Positions 15,147 through 23,768 of a DNA stretch of 44,194 bases are shown one piece after another. The position numbers and the translations under genes are program-made. This DNA is from Chloroflexota bacterium (GTDB lineage Bacteria > Chloroflexota > Anaerolineae > Anaerolineales > Anaerolineaceae), in the NCBI GenBank assembly GCA_012798065.1, contig JAAZNW010000022.1:1-44194 (forward strand). The letters are read 5' to 3'. A model generated the notes under the pieces. That model was not told the DNA's origin. It ran no database searches and was given only the letters and a program-made list of their open reading frames with translations. Positions within the stretch are counted from its first letter, which is position 1, and the number at the start of each line of letters is the position of its first letter.

Positions 15147-16597
15147 CAGACTTTCTCTCCAATTGAATGAAGCAGCGCAAGATTGGGCAGCCGCATCGCA
15201 CCAACGGGAAAACCAGAAACAAGGACGACCTGCTCACCAACCCGTAACTTCTTTCTTTTTATCAAGTAATTATCCACGCTTTGGACCATTTCTTCCAGGC
15301 TGTTGGCGAATGGCACCAATATGGGGTTAACCCCCCAATACAGGCTCATTTGAGACAAGGTAGATGGTTCTGGCGTAAAGGCGATGATGGGGACTCTTGG
15401 GCGTGTTTTTGACATCAATAAAGCTGTTTTACCGCTTTGAGTAAACACCGCGATGTTGGCGACATCCTGATCATGCGCCAGGGTCTTGGCCGCGTTTGAG
15501 ATTGCCAGCGCATCATCTTTCAGCGCTGCTTTAGGGAAACCTTCCGCGTGGCTCCATTTAGCCATATGTTTTTCAGCCTCGCGAATAATGGAATCCATCA
15601 TTTTCACGCTTTCTACAGGATAGCGTCCTGAAGCGGTCTCCGCGGAAAGCATCACCGCATCCGTACCGTCATACACCGCATTGGCTACGTCGGAGGCTTC
15701 TGCCCTGGTTGGACGGGGATTGCTGATCATCGATTCGAGCATTTGCGTGGCAGTGATCACCAGTTTGGCGTGGTTATTGGCCATGCGGATAATCTCTTTT
15801 TGAACATTAGGCACCAACGCAGGCGAGGTTTCAACCCCCAGATCACCGCGAGCCACCATCACTCCTTCAGCCGCGTGCACGATCTCGTGTAAATTCTTGA
15901 TGGCCGCCGGGCGCTCCAGCTTGGCAATGATAGGCAGGCGTTTTTTATTCCCGGTCGCCTGGTCAATAATGCGCCTGACAATCTGCACATCCTCAGCGCT
16001 CTCCACAAAAGAAATCGCGACCAGGTCCACACCGTTCTCCAGCCCAAACTGTAAATCTGCCTGGTCTTTCGCGGTAAAGCGCGCGATTCCCAGGTCAGTA
16101 CCAGGGAGGTTTACCCCTTTGTGAGATTGGAGAGTGCCGCCGAGCACAACCCTGGCGCGCACTACCTCCGCGTCTACTGCCACAACCTGCAGCTCAAGTT
16201 TCCCATCATCCAGAAGTAACCTGTTACCGGGTTTAACCGATCGGGTGAGGTTAGGGACATCCAGCGGCAAGGCTATTTCGCCGCCATGGAAGATTGGCTG
16301 AGCCACACCTACTGTAAACAGGCTCACTTTATCGCCTGCTTTTAAAAGAAGACCATCAGGTGGTAAATTTCCGACGCGTAGTTTGGGTCCTTGTAGATCC
16401 TGTAAAATGGCGATTGGTTTGCCAGTTTCGACTGCGCATTCACGAATCAGGCGGATCAATTCAAGATGCGAGTCATGGGTTCCATGAGAGAAATTTAACC
16501 TGGCGACATTCATACCAGCACTGATAAGACGTTTAATCAGGGTTTTTGAGGACGTACTGGGTCCAAGTGTGCAGACGATCTTCGCGAATCTATTCAT
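15146..16597 (-). CDS. pyk: Pyruvate kinase
   Basis: Converts phosphoenolpyruvate and ADP to pyruvate and ATP, the last step of glycolysis. The 483-aa cytosolic enzyme has the expected blocks: KIVCTLGPS at the N-terminus, ARLNFSHG (32-39, with Arg33 and Asn35), ILQDLQGPKLR, the catalytic-lysine segment IIAKLERPAAI, VARGDLGVE and GTDAVMLSAETASGRYPVE. The C-terminal allosteric domain is present (about 350-480) but the extra PEP-utiliser domain of some Bacillus enzymes is absent. It is the first gene of a two-gene unit with the GNAT-like gene. Another glycolytic gene (phosphofructokinase) starts at the far end of the window. Confidence 0.97.
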   Translation of the reverse strand: MNRFAKIVCTLGPSTSSKTLIKRLISAGMNVARLNFSHGTHDSHLELIRLIRECAVETGKPIAILQDLQGPKLRVGNLPPDGLLLKAGDKVSLFTVGVAQPIFHGGEIALPLDVPNLTRSVKPGNRLLLDDGKLELQVVAVDAEVVRARVVLGGTLQSHKGVNLPGTDLGIARFTAKDQADLQFGLENGVDLVAISFVESAEDVQIVRRIIDQATGNKKRLPIIAKLERPAAIKNLHEIVHAAEGVMVARGDLGVETSPALVPNVQKEIIRMANNHAKLVITATQMLESMISNPRPTRAEASDVANAVYDGTDAVMLSAETASGRYPVESVKMMDSIIREAEKHMAKWSHAEGFPKAALKDDALAISNAAKTLAHDQDVANIAVFTQSGKTALLMSKTRPRVPIIAFTPEPSTLSQMSLYWGVNPILVPFANSLEEMVQSVDNYLIKRKKLRVGEQVVLVSGFPVGAMRLPNLALLHSIGEKV

Positions 16598-16633
16598 GAG
16601 GCTCCTGATGGTAGAAAGGACTCTTTTGATTTT

Positions 16634-16639
16634 ATTATA
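16634..16639 (-). promoter_or_regulatory. -10 element upstream of pyk
   Basis: TATAAT on the minus strand, about 37 nt before the pyk ATG. The -35 is weak (TTGTTT at 15 nt or TTTTGT at 17 nt), and that stretch is also the T-tract of the argF terminator. Confidence 0.5.
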
Positions 16640-16654
16640 GTATCACCTGGGTTT

Positions 16655-16690
16655 AAACAAAAAACCGGTGATTGAGATGCATCACCGGGT
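16655..16690 (-). terminator. Rho-independent terminator downstream of argF
   Basis: Minus-strand reading gives CCGGTGAT, an 8-nt loop, ATCACCGG, then TTTTTTGTTT. The stem is a perfect 8 bp (16665-16672 with 16681-16688), ideally placed 22 nt after the argF stop. Confidence 0.85.
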
Positions 16691-16711
16691 CTTTTGTTAA
16701 GCAATCAGAGA

Positions 16712-17635
16712 CTAAGCCGCAAGCAGTTTGACCAGTACTGCTTTTTGCGCGTGCAGGCGGTTGTGCGCCTGCGGGAAAATGACCGAATGCGGTCCATCTG
16801 CCACCTCGTCTGTCAATTCCTGTCCGCGATGGGCTGGCAGGCAGTGCATAACGATCACATCTTTATCAGCTTCGCTCACCAGTTTCTGGTTGACCTGGTA
16901 AGGAGGGAAGACCTTGATGCGTTTTTCGGTCTCTGCCTCCTGCCCCATGCTGGTCCAGGTATCTGTGTAGATGACATGGGCGTGTTTGACCGCCTCGTGC
17001 GGGTCGCGGATGAAATTAAGCTTACTGCCAGACGCTGCCGCAAACTTACGACCATCTTCGATTGCTGCTGGCAACATGTCGTATCCTTCAGGGCTGGCGA
17101 GGGTGAAATTTGCCCCAAGTTTAGCGCAAATATGCAGTAATGAAACGGCTACATTGTTCCCATCGCCGATGAAAGAGATGTTCAGCCCTTTCAGTGTTTT
17201 AAACTTCTCGATAATGGTCAGGGCGTCTGCCATTGCCTGGCAGGGATGGTTGTAATCGCTCAATCCGTTAATCACCGGTATGCTGGACCAGCGGGCGAGC
17301 TCAATTACATGCGCGTGATCAAACACGCGTGCCATGATGGCGTCCACATAGCCCGAGATTACCCTGGCGACATCGGCAATTGATTCTCTCTGACCAAGCC
17401 CGATTTCCGCGGGGGAGAGGTATAAAGCATCTCCACCCAGGTGTCGCATCGCCATGTCAAAGCTCATACGGGTGCGCAGGCTTGGTTTTTGAAAGATCAT
17501 CGCCAGCACTTTTCCTTTGAAAATCGGTTTGTTTCCACCAGCGAAATGCTCTTTTTTTAATGATACAGCCAGATCGATCATTTCCTGCAGTTCAGAAGGG
17601 GTATAGTCGGATACCGCGAGAAAATCTTTTTTCAT
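16712..17635 (-). CDS. argF: Ornithine carbamoyltransferase
   Basis: Forms citrulline from ornithine and carbamoyl phosphate in arginine synthesis. The 307-aa enzyme has the carbamoyl-phosphate loop SLRTR (52-56), HPCQ (130-133), the ornithine-binding DTWTSMG (226-231) and HCLPAHRG with Cys265, which together separate it from aspartate carbamoyltransferase. Length is normal. It has its own extended -10 promoter and a strong terminator, so it is probably a monocistronic unit; no other arginine gene lies nearby. A catabolic role (citrulline phosphorolysis) cannot be excluded, but arcA and arcC are absent here. Confidence 0.95.
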   Translation of the reverse strand: MKKDFLAVSDYTPSELQEMIDLAVSLKKEHFAGGNKPIFKGKVLAMIFQKPSLRTRMSFDMAMRHLGGDALYLSPAEIGLGQRESIADVARVISGYVDAIMARVFDHAHVIELARWSSIPVINGLSDYNHPCQAMADALTIIEKFKTLKGLNISFIGDGNNVAVSLLHICAKLGANFTLASPEGYDMLPAAIEDGRKFAAASGSKLNFIRDPHEAVKHAHVIYTDTWTSMGQEAETEKRIKVFPPYQVNQKLVSEADKDVIVMHCLPAHRGQELTDEVADGPHSVIFPQAHNRLHAQKAVLVKLLAA

Positions 17636-17666
17636 TTCATCCTCATTGGTTGAATTTTATGAACTT

Positions 17667-17675
17667 AGTATAACA
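17667..17675 (-). promoter_or_regulatory. Extended -10 promoter of argF
   Basis: Minus-strand TGTTATACT fits the extended -10 form TGnTATAAT, about 32 nt before the argF start. No -35 match is visible, which is usual for extended -10 promoters. Confidence 0.5.
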
Positions 17676-17701
17676 TGACCAGTTTTTAAGGGGGGTTCTA
17701 T

Positions 17702-18547
17702 CTACCCGAGCTTAAGTTTGCGAATGGAATTATTTACCATCAGGTCTAAAACAGGATGGAGGTTTTTTCCCAGAAGGTTCTTGACCAGGAAGAGCAACTT
17801 GCCTTCAAACCCAGGTAAGATGATGTATTTTTTTTGGGCGAGTTTTTTTAGAACTTCATCAGCAACCTGTTCCGCTCCCATCAGGTTGGCAGAGCCCGCC
17901 AGTTCCTGAGTGATAAAAGGCTTAAATTCCTTTTCATACTCCAGTTGAGGAGTTTTTGTGTCGGGCGGGAAAACAATTGAAACATGAATATTGTATGGCT
18001 TTAATTCTGAACGGAGCGCATCTGTGAATCCGTTCACCGCGAATTTTGATGCGCTATACGCGGTATATCCATAGATCCCCAAAAAACCAGCTATCGATGA
18101 AATATTGACAATAGAGCCTGAACGCCTGGCTTTGAATGCGGGTACCAGGTGTTTTAATACATTCACGGTACCGAAATAATTAACGTTCATCATCCACTCA
18201 AATAATTCAGGCTTTAACATGGTAAAAGTGCCGGGATGCGCAACACCCGCGGAGTTAATCACAATATCAGGGATTCCGTTCGCGGCGATATGCTTATCTA
18301 ATGCCTGGTTCAGCTCGTCCCTCAGGGTTACATCTGCTTGGATGATGGATATCTTCGTGGTTTCATTGTCTTTTACCCGCTGTAAAGTTTTTTCGGCCTC
18401 TTGCAACAGCTGCTTTTGCCTGGATAGAATTGCAACATGACAACCCTGTTCTACCATCTTCTTGGCGAGAGCCAATCCAATTCCGCTTGAACCACCGGTG
18501 ATCAGGGCCGATTTTCCTTCAAACAAGGACTTTTGAGAATTATTCAT
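17702..18547 (-). CDS. Short-chain dehydrogenase, 3-ketodihydrosphingosine reductase-like
   Basis: A 281-aa NAD(P)-dependent SDR. It has the cofactor loop TGGSSGIG (17-24), NSAG (98-101), a catalytic Ser near 150 and YSASK with Tyr164/Lys168. The segment FPPDTKTPQLEYEKEFKP (from 193) resembles the PPDTDTP motif of eukaryotic 3-ketodihydrosphingosine reductases, so the substrate may be a long-chain 3-keto lipid (inference). The C-terminal hydrophobic stretch (LLFLVKNLLG) could contact the membrane. An upstream in-frame start at 18598 would overlap the fmdB-like gene; the ATG at 18547 leaves a 5-nt gap and is preferred, although its ribosome site is poor. Last gene of the minus-strand run. Confidence 0.82.
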   Translation of the reverse strand: MNNSQKSLFEGKSALITGGSSGIGLALAKKMVEQGCHVAILSRQKQLLQEAEKTLQRVKDNETTKISIIQADVTLRDELNQALDKHIAANGIPDIVINSAGVAHPGTFTMLKPELFEWMMNVNYFGTVNVLKHLVPAFKARRSGSIVNISSIAGFLGIYGYTAYSASKFAVNGFTDALRSELKPYNIHVSIVFPPDTKTPQLEYEKEFKPFITQELAGSANLMGAEQVADEVLKKLAQKKYIILPGFEGKLLFLVKNLLGKNLHPVLDLMVNNSIRKLKLG

Positions 18548-18552
18548 CGTAA

Positions 18553-18777
18553 TTAATGTCCACAACTGGCGCAAGAACCGCCGGAGCAACCGGCGCATCC
18601 GCCTGAACTGGTTTTTGAAGCCGATCCTGGCACGTGAGTCTGACAGACAGAAAGCATACGCATTGTTTCATTGGATCCGCATTTTTTACACTCAATTACG
18701 GCGTCAGCATCTTTCATTGTACGGAGGGCTTCAAATTTTGAGTCGCAATTACTGCATAGATATTCGTAGATGGGCAT
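18553..18777 (-). CDS. FmdB-family zinc ribbon protein
   Basis: A 74-aa protein starting MPIYEYLCSNC with Cys8, Cys11 and a second pair CKKCGS, forming the zinc ribbon of the FmdB/CxxC_CXXC_SSSS family. The C-terminal 18 residues are a Gly/Ser/Cys-rich tail (GGCAGCSGGSCASCGH) with five additional cysteines. The family is usually called a regulatory protein, but its molecular role is not established. It lies 5 nt upstream of the SDR and about 50 nt after the SpoU methyltransferase gene. Confidence 0.85.
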   Translation of the reverse strand: MPIYEYLCSNCDSKFEALRTMKDADAVIECKKCGSNETMRMLSVCQTHVPGSASKTSSGGCAGCSGGSCASCGH

Positions 18778-18829
18778 GTCAATCTCTTTTTTTCTTTGAT
18801 TTTAATCCATTTCGACAGGCTCGAAGGTC

Positions 18830-19471
18830 TCACTTATTTTGAAAAACGAGGTGGTAGAGCGCGATACCCGCGGCCACGGCAGCGTTCAGCGATGTTTTCT
18901 TCCCTGCCATTGGAAGATGGACGACATGGTCAGCCAGTGAAAGCAACTGCGGATCAATACCTGAAATTTCATTGCCAATCACCAGGATCGTTTCTTGCTG
19001 AGAGTTGGATGAAAACGCGAAATCGAACAATGAGGTTGATTCGGGAGTTGATTCAAGGGCAATAATTAACGCGTGGGCAGCGCGTAATTCAGCCGCCAGT
19101 ACGAGAGAATTGTGATGATAACTCGTGCTCACGGTGAGCTCTGCCCCAAGGCTGGCTTTTTTTACTTTGGGGTGCTTAGCAGTGGGGGTGGTTCCACAGC
19201 AATAGATGTGAGAAACGCCGGCGCCGTCAGCGCTGCGGAAAATGGAACCAACATTTTCAGTGCTGCGTAAATTATCCAGCAACAGGGAAAAATTATTATG
19301 GTTACCTGCGTTTCTTGCTGGATGATAATTTCCAAATGGCGATCCCACAGGCTGCATTTCAGAGGAACAGAACGGGCAATTGAATAACTTTTTAACGGAT
19401 AGGTCGCTTGGCATCCGCAGGCGACAATTTTCGTTACTGCACTCAAATATCTGAAAAAGCGGTTCGACCAT
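18830..19471 (-). CDS. SpoU/TrmH-family RNA 2'-O-methyltransferase with N-terminal zinc finger
   Basis: A 213-aa protein. Residues 1-45 hold four cysteines (11, 16, 32, 35) likely to bind zinc. The rest is a SPOUT methyltransferase with motif 1 LDNLRSTENVGSIFRSADG, motif 2 LVIGNEISGID and motif 3 LPMAGKKTSLNAAVAAGIALY. It should transfer a methyl group from SAM to a ribose 2'-OH in tRNA or rRNA. The motif 3 sequence NAAVA differs slightly from the usual NVSVA. It is six bases downstream of the TIGR03936-like gene, in the same minus-strand unit. Confidence 0.9.
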   Translation of the reverse strand: MVEPLFQIFECSNENCRLRMPSDLSVKKLFNCPFCSSEMQPVGSPFGNYHPARNAGNHNNFSLLLDNLRSTENVGSIFRSADGAGVSHIYCCGTTPTAKHPKVKKASLGAELTVSTSYHHNSLVLAAELRAAHALIIALESTPESTSLFDFAFSSNSQQETILVIGNEISGIDPQLLSLADHVVHLPMAGKKTSLNAAVAAGIALYHLVFQNK

Positions 19472-19477
19472 ACCAAC

Positions 19478-20104
19478 CTATTCGGACAAAACAAGATCAG
19501 TTCTGACAATTGAAGTGTCGGTGTAATCTATTCCCAACTCGTCTAAAACCTCTTCGGGCCTGCCAGTGGCCCCAGCGGTGGCTGAAAGTATCATTTCGAG
19601 GTAAGGATGAGGTCCATTGATGAACGAAATTGATTTGATCAATGGAAGAAGGTCATACTCTTTGCCGCGCCGGGTTCTGATACAGGCTTCGCTGCTTCTT
19701 AACCTGTTTAGGCGGTTTTCAACTTGTTGTTTATTGACTTTGAAATCAAAAAAAACCACGTATTTAGCCGCTACGACCTGAGTTTGCAGTGAATTTTCAC
19801 TTAAAGGAACTTCGCGCATATGGAGGATGGTGATTCCCGGCTGCAGTGCGGGTTGTAGTTTTGCTTCAATCTCTTGAAGTGTGCCGTTCGTGTTTAACCA
19901 GAAATCTAACAGTTCAAATTGACTGGTAAACCCCACTGGCAGTGGGCAAGCCTGGTGGATACGCGGTTGCGGATGGAATCCCTGAGAATACGCCAGTTCC
20001 AACCCAGCCCGTCTGAATGTCCGTTCCCAGACTTTCTGCATATCCAGGTTGCCTGTGAACATCAGTTCTCTGCCTTTCGCATAAACAATACGAATACGCT
20101 GCAT
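19478..20104 (-). CDS. Radical-SAM-linked protein (TIGR03936/DUF2344-like)
   Basis: A 208-aa protein beginning MQRIRIVYAKG, with LMFTGNLDMQKVWERTFRRAGLELAYSQGFHPQPRI. The order RxxGLxxxxSxGFxPxP is the hallmark of the DUF2344 family, which is always found next to or fused with the radical SAM protein encoded just upstream. Its function is unproven; association with RNA modification has been suggested from context. The start at 20104 gives a TGATG overlap with the radical SAM stop, better than an in-frame start at 20128 inside that gene. Confidence 0.88.
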   Translation of the reverse strand: MQRIRIVYAKGRELMFTGNLDMQKVWERTFRRAGLELAYSQGFHPQPRIHQACPLPVGFTSQFELLDFWLNTNGTLQEIEAKLQPALQPGITILHMREVPLSENSLQTQVVAAKYVVFFDFKVNKQQVENRLNRLRSSEACIRTRRGKEYDLLPLIKSISFINGPHPYLEMILSATAGATGRPEEVLDELGIDYTDTSIVRTDLVLSE

Positions 20105-21978
20105 CAAGTACGCTCCGGGCAAAGCCATCTATCCGCAGGCGCCTTTTGCCGCAGGTCGCTGAATTCAGTCAGGATTCCACAACCATGGCAACCCTCGCGA
20201 CAGTCGCTTGTGAGCTGCCCCTCCTTTGATTTCAAGAACTCATTCTTAAGATAACGTTTTGAGACTCCAGTGTGGATGTGATCCCAAGGAAAAACCTCTT
20301 CTAAATCACGCGGGCGTGAAGTATAGAATTCAGGGTCGATCAGCTGCGCGTCGAAGGCATCCATCCAAACATTGTAATTGAATTGGTCCTGCCAGGCATC
20401 AAATTTTGCCCCTCCTCTCCAGGCTGCTTCAATTACTTTGGCAAGGTTGCGGTCTCCTCTTGACAGTGCGGCTTCCAAAATTGTTTCGCGTGGATTAGAC
20501 CAGGTCATCTTCATGCCAGGTCCACGCAACTGGTCTTTGAGCAGGTTCTGTTTTTCGAGCACCACCGGAAGGGAGTCAAGCGACGCCCATTGGAAAGGTG
20601 TGTGCGGCTTGGGCACAAAAGTGCTGACGCCTGCGTGTAAGTTGGCACGTTTACCGATTGCTTTTCGCCCCTCAGCGATAACCTGTTTACAGATGTCTGC
20701 GATGGCCTGAACATCCTCAATGGTTTCACCGGGTTGACCGATCATGAAGTATAGTTTAATGGACTGCCAGCCCCGAGAATAAATTTCACGGGCGGTTGAC
20801 AGGAGCTTTTCCATCTGGATGAGTTTGTTTATAATATTGCGCATTTTATCTGACGCGGCTTCTGGGGCAAGTGTAAAGCCACCCTGGCGCACACCTTTTA
20901 ATTTTTCCATCAGGTCAACTGAAAACGATTCAATACGCAAGGAAGGAAGGGAGATAGTGAGATTTCGTCCGGAAAAGCGATCGACAATGGCTTCTACCAG
21001 TTGTTGAATATGTGTATAGTCACTAGAAGACAGGGATAAGAGCGCAATTTCTTCGTAACCTGTATGTTTAAGAGCGGTATCCAGGGCATTTAATATGTCA
21101 GGAACGGAACGTTCTCGTACCGGACGGGTGACGATGCCTGCGTGGCAAAAACGGCAACCACGAGTACAACCACGCATAATCTCAAGCGCCACACGGTTGT
21201 GAACGACATCTATTGAAGGCACCAAAAAGCGGGTTGGGGGTAGGGGGAGACTGCTGCAAATACGTTTACGGATACTCAATGGCGCATTTTCAAAGACAGG
21301 CTTGAGTTCTTTGAATGTGCCATCCGCGTGATATTGTGGCTCATACAGGGCAGGGACATAAATTCCTGCAATTCTGGACAACGATTGGATCGTTTCAGCG
21401 CGGGTGGCTCCGCTTGCTTTTGATTTCTGAACACAGTCAATGACTTCGTGTATCACTTCCTCGCCCTCGCCGATGACGAAAACATCGAAAAACGGTGCCA
21501 TTGGTTCCGGGTTAAAGGTTGCGTGCCCGCCGGCCAGAATGATTGGGTGGGCATCAGCGCGTTGGGCTGAATGGAGTGGTATATTCGCCAGGTCAAGCGC
21601 GTTTAGTACATTCGTATAAAGCGTTTCATAAGGGAGGGTAAACCCGACGATATCAAATTCAGCCAACGGCTTGAAAGATTCCAGCGAATATAAAGGGATT
21701 CCCGCCCGGCGCATCGCCGTTTCCATGTCCAACCAGGGAACATACGTACGTTCACACAGGGCATCTTGACGCTGGTTGATCTGTTCATAGAGGATCATGA
21801 TGCCCAGGTTGGGCAAGCCGATATCGTAAATATCTGGAAACACCAGCGCGATATGAGTAGCAACGCTTTCCCAATCCTTCTTCACCTGGTTAAGCTCTCC
21901 GCCAACATATCTGCCTGGTTTTTGCACGGCTGGGAGAATCTTTTTTAATTTCCTGGCTATTTCTGTGTTTTCATTCAC
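20104..21978 (-). CDS. B12-binding-like radical SAM protein (TIGR03960-like)
   Basis: A 624-aa protein. Residues about 30-190 resemble a B12-binding-like fold (ALVFPDIYDIGLPNLG, ILAGGHATFNPEP, VIGEGEE). The radical SAM core follows, with the cluster motif CTRGCRFCHAG (CxxxCxxC) and a long TIM-barrel segment. A C-terminal cysteine cluster (CREGCHGCG) is near residue 600. The start is a GTG at 21978 with GGAG 8 nt upstream. TIGR03960 proteins are uncharacterised and pair with TIGR03936, exactly as here. The chemistry is presumably SAM-dependent, but the substrate is unknown. Confidence 0.92.
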   Translation of the reverse strand: MNENTEIARKLKKILPAVQKPGRYVGGELNQVKKDWESVATHIALVFPDIYDIGLPNLGIMILYEQINQRQDALCERTYVPWLDMETAMRRAGIPLYSLESFKPLAEFDIVGFTLPYETLYTNVLNALDLANIPLHSAQRADAHPIILAGGHATFNPEPMAPFFDVFVIGEGEEVIHEVIDCVQKSKASGATRAETIQSLSRIAGIYVPALYEPQYHADGTFKELKPVFENAPLSIRKRICSSLPLPPTRFLVPSIDVVHNRVALEIMRGCTRGCRFCHAGIVTRPVRERSVPDILNALDTALKHTGYEEIALLSLSSSDYTHIQQLVEAIVDRFSGRNLTISLPSLRIESFSVDLMEKLKGVRQGGFTLAPEAASDKMRNIINKLIQMEKLLSTAREIYSRGWQSIKLYFMIGQPGETIEDVQAIADICKQVIAEGRKAIGKRANLHAGVSTFVPKPHTPFQWASLDSLPVVLEKQNLLKDQLRGPGMKMTWSNPRETILEAALSRGDRNLAKVIEAAWRGGAKFDAWQDQFNYNVWMDAFDAQLIDPEFYTSRPRDLEEVFPWDHIHTGVSKRYLKNEFLKSKEGQLTSDCREGCHGCGILTEFSDLRQKAPADRWLCPERT

Positions 21979-21999
21979 ACGAATTTCTCCAGCGATGGA

Positions 22000-22320
22000 T
22001 TAGCGTTGTTCTAATTGATGACTTTCGATGACCTCGTCGGGATAATGGTCTTCTATGTATTTCAAGATTTGTTCTGCAGATTGTGCGTTCACCAGGTTCG
22101 AATTCGAAACCAGCACGCACGAAACCCATGCTGATTGCCATACATCCTGCAGTCCGGTCTCTGCAATTGCGGCGTTGAATTCTTTTCTGAGCCTGTTGAG
22201 GATGGGGAGCAGCCGACCTCGCTTTTCCTTCAGAGACGAACACCCCAGAAAATTCATCTTAATCTTTAGGAGAGAGATAGCCACGTGATTTTGCTGACTG
22301 GATGCAGTCCCTCTTGTCAT
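22000..22320 (-). CDS. DUF503 (YlxP-like) protein
   Basis: A 106-aa protein with the DUF503 core: HVAISLLKIKMNFLGCSSLKEKRG, then ILNRLRKEFNAAIAE and DVWQSAWVSCVLVS. Members average about 95 aa and often sit near rbfA, so a ribosome-related role is guessed in the literature but not shown. It is the first gene of the minus-strand unit ending with the SDR, and it is divergent from folC across 58 nt. Confidence 0.9.
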   Translation of the reverse strand: MTRGTASSQQNHVAISLLKIKMNFLGCSSLKEKRGRLLPILNRLRKEFNAAIAETGLQDVWQSAWVSCVLVSNSNLVNAQSAEQILKYIEDHYPDEVIESHQLEQR

Positions 22321-22353
22321 AAGCTTCTCACAAGATTACAATGCCTGCGTAAA

Positions 22354-22359
22354 TATAAT
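22354..22359 (+). promoter_or_regulatory. -10 element upstream of folC
   Basis: A perfect TATAAT 19 nt before the folC ATG; no -35 of note. The predicted leader is about 13 nt. The overlapping minus-strand TATATT may serve the divergent DUF503 gene. Confidence 0.4.
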
Positions 22360-22378
22360 ATAGATTGGAAAAAAAGCA

Positions 22379-23761
22379 ATGCCTGATGTTGAAGAAAGAT
22401 ATCAACAAGCGCTGGATTACCTGTACAGCTTTGTGGACTACAGCCTTACCAGGCAGCTGCGCTATTCACCGGATAAGTTCAACCTGGATCGCATGTATCA
22501 ATTGATGCGTTTGGAGGGAAACCCTCATACGCAATACCCGGTCATTCATGTTGCAGGAACGAAGGGAAAGGGATCGACAGCCTCTATGATCGCCAGTATA
22601 TTGCGACAGGCTGGTTATAGAGTGGGCTTATACACTTCTCCGCACCTGCAGGAATTTACAGAGCGCATCCAAATCAACGGACAACCCATTTCGAAAGAAG
22701 ATCTAATTGAGTATCTTGAAGAAATGAAGCCGTTCATTGAAAGGACTGCGGAGTTGACCACTTTTGAAATCACCACCGCGCTTGGGTTTAAAGCCTTCTC
22801 ACGCAAGCAGGTCGACCTGGCGGTTGTTGAGGTGGGTTTAGGCGGCCGGCTGGACGCGACGAATATTGTGGACCCCCTGGTTTCCGTGATTACTTCACTC
22901 TCTTTTGATCATATGAACATCTTGGGCGACTCGATCACGCAGATTGCCGCCGAAAAAGGCGGCATCATTATACCAACAAAACCCGTTATTCTCGCTCCGC
23001 AATGGAAAGAAGCCCGCGAAGTCATAGAAAGGATTTCAGAAGAGAAAAAGGCTCCTTTAACCATCATTGGGAGAGATTACTTTTTCAGCGAACGTTCGCA
23101 CTCTTTAAGCGGGCAAACATTTATTGTTTGGCCAAAAGAAGACCAGGAACTCATTAATGACTTCATTGCTTCGGGCGGCAGAAGTGACTGGGAACCAGAA
23201 CATTTCACCATTCCTTTGCTGGGCTTTCACCAGGTGGAAAACGCCGCAACGGCCTACGCAGCCATCGAGGTATTGAGAGCAACAGGTGTAAAAATTTCAA
23301 AAAACCATATCAGCGAAGGGTTTGCCAGGGTTCAATGGCCGGGCAGATTTGAAGTGGTTCATACGAACCCGTTCGTGATCGTCGATTCAGCCCACAACAA
23401 AGACTCAGCGCTGAGATTGCGCCTGGCGATGGATGATTATCTCAACGGCAAACCCATTTTCTTGATATATGGTTCTTCAGAAGACAAGGACGTGCAGGGA
23501 ATGTTTTCCCATTTGCTTCCCAGGGTAAAGATGGTTATTGCTACAAAAAGCGAACATCCGCGGGCAATGGAACCCGATATACTGGTAGAATTAGCCAATC
23601 AATTTGGGAAAAAGGCAATCGCGACTCAGTCCATTGAAGAAGCGCTTGAACTGGCTAAACATCACGCAGGCAATGAAACTGTCATCCTTGTAGCGGGGAG
23701 TATATTTGTGGCTGCGGCCGCCAGAGCGGCACTGATCAACCAATCAACAGATATGAAGTAA
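22379..23761 (+). CDS. folC: Folylpolyglutamate synthase/dihydrofolate synthase
   Basis: Adds glutamate to (dihydro)folate or dihydropteroate, making one-carbon carriers. The 460-aa Mur-ligase-family enzyme has the P-loop AGTKGKGST (59-67), SPHLQEFTERI, VVEVGLGGRLDATN and the C-terminal domain motif PGRFEVVHTNPFVIVDSAHN. The N-terminal extension ALDYLYSFVDYS is typical of FolC. It is 7 nt upstream of lon and probably co-transcribed with it. Whether it has both activities cannot be decided from sequence. Confidence 0.95.
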   Translation: MPDVEERYQQALDYLYSFVDYSLTRQLRYSPDKFNLDRMYQLMRLEGNPHTQYPVIHVAGTKGKGSTASMIASILRQAGYRVGLYTSPHLQEFTERIQINGQPISKEDLIEYLEEMKPFIERTAELTTFEITTALGFKAFSRKQVDLAVVEVGLGGRLDATNIVDPLVSVITSLSFDHMNILGDSITQIAAEKGGIIIPTKPVILAPQWKEAREVIERISEEKKAPLTIIGRDYFFSERSHSLSGQTFIVWPKEDQELINDFIASGGRSDWEPEHFTIPLLGFHQVENAATAYAAIEVLRATGVKISKNHISEGFARVQWPGRFEVVHTNPFVIVDSAHNKDSALRLRLAMDDYLNGKPIFLIYGSSEDKDVQGMFSHLLPRVKMVIATKSEHPRAMEPDILVELANQFGKKAIATQSIEEALELAKHHAGNETVILVAGSIFVAAAARAALINQSTDMK

Positions 23762-23768
23762 GGATTCT

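Noticed and set aside
18548-18598. Upstream start for the SDR
   Set aside because: The 17 extra residues are Arg/Leu-rich, overlap the FmdB gene and do not fit SDR starts.
18810-18826. Hairpin ttcga-caggc-tcgaa between FmdB and SpoU genes
   Set aside because: Short (5 bp), lacks a T-run, and no second copy was noticed in this window, so neither terminator nor repeat family is supported.
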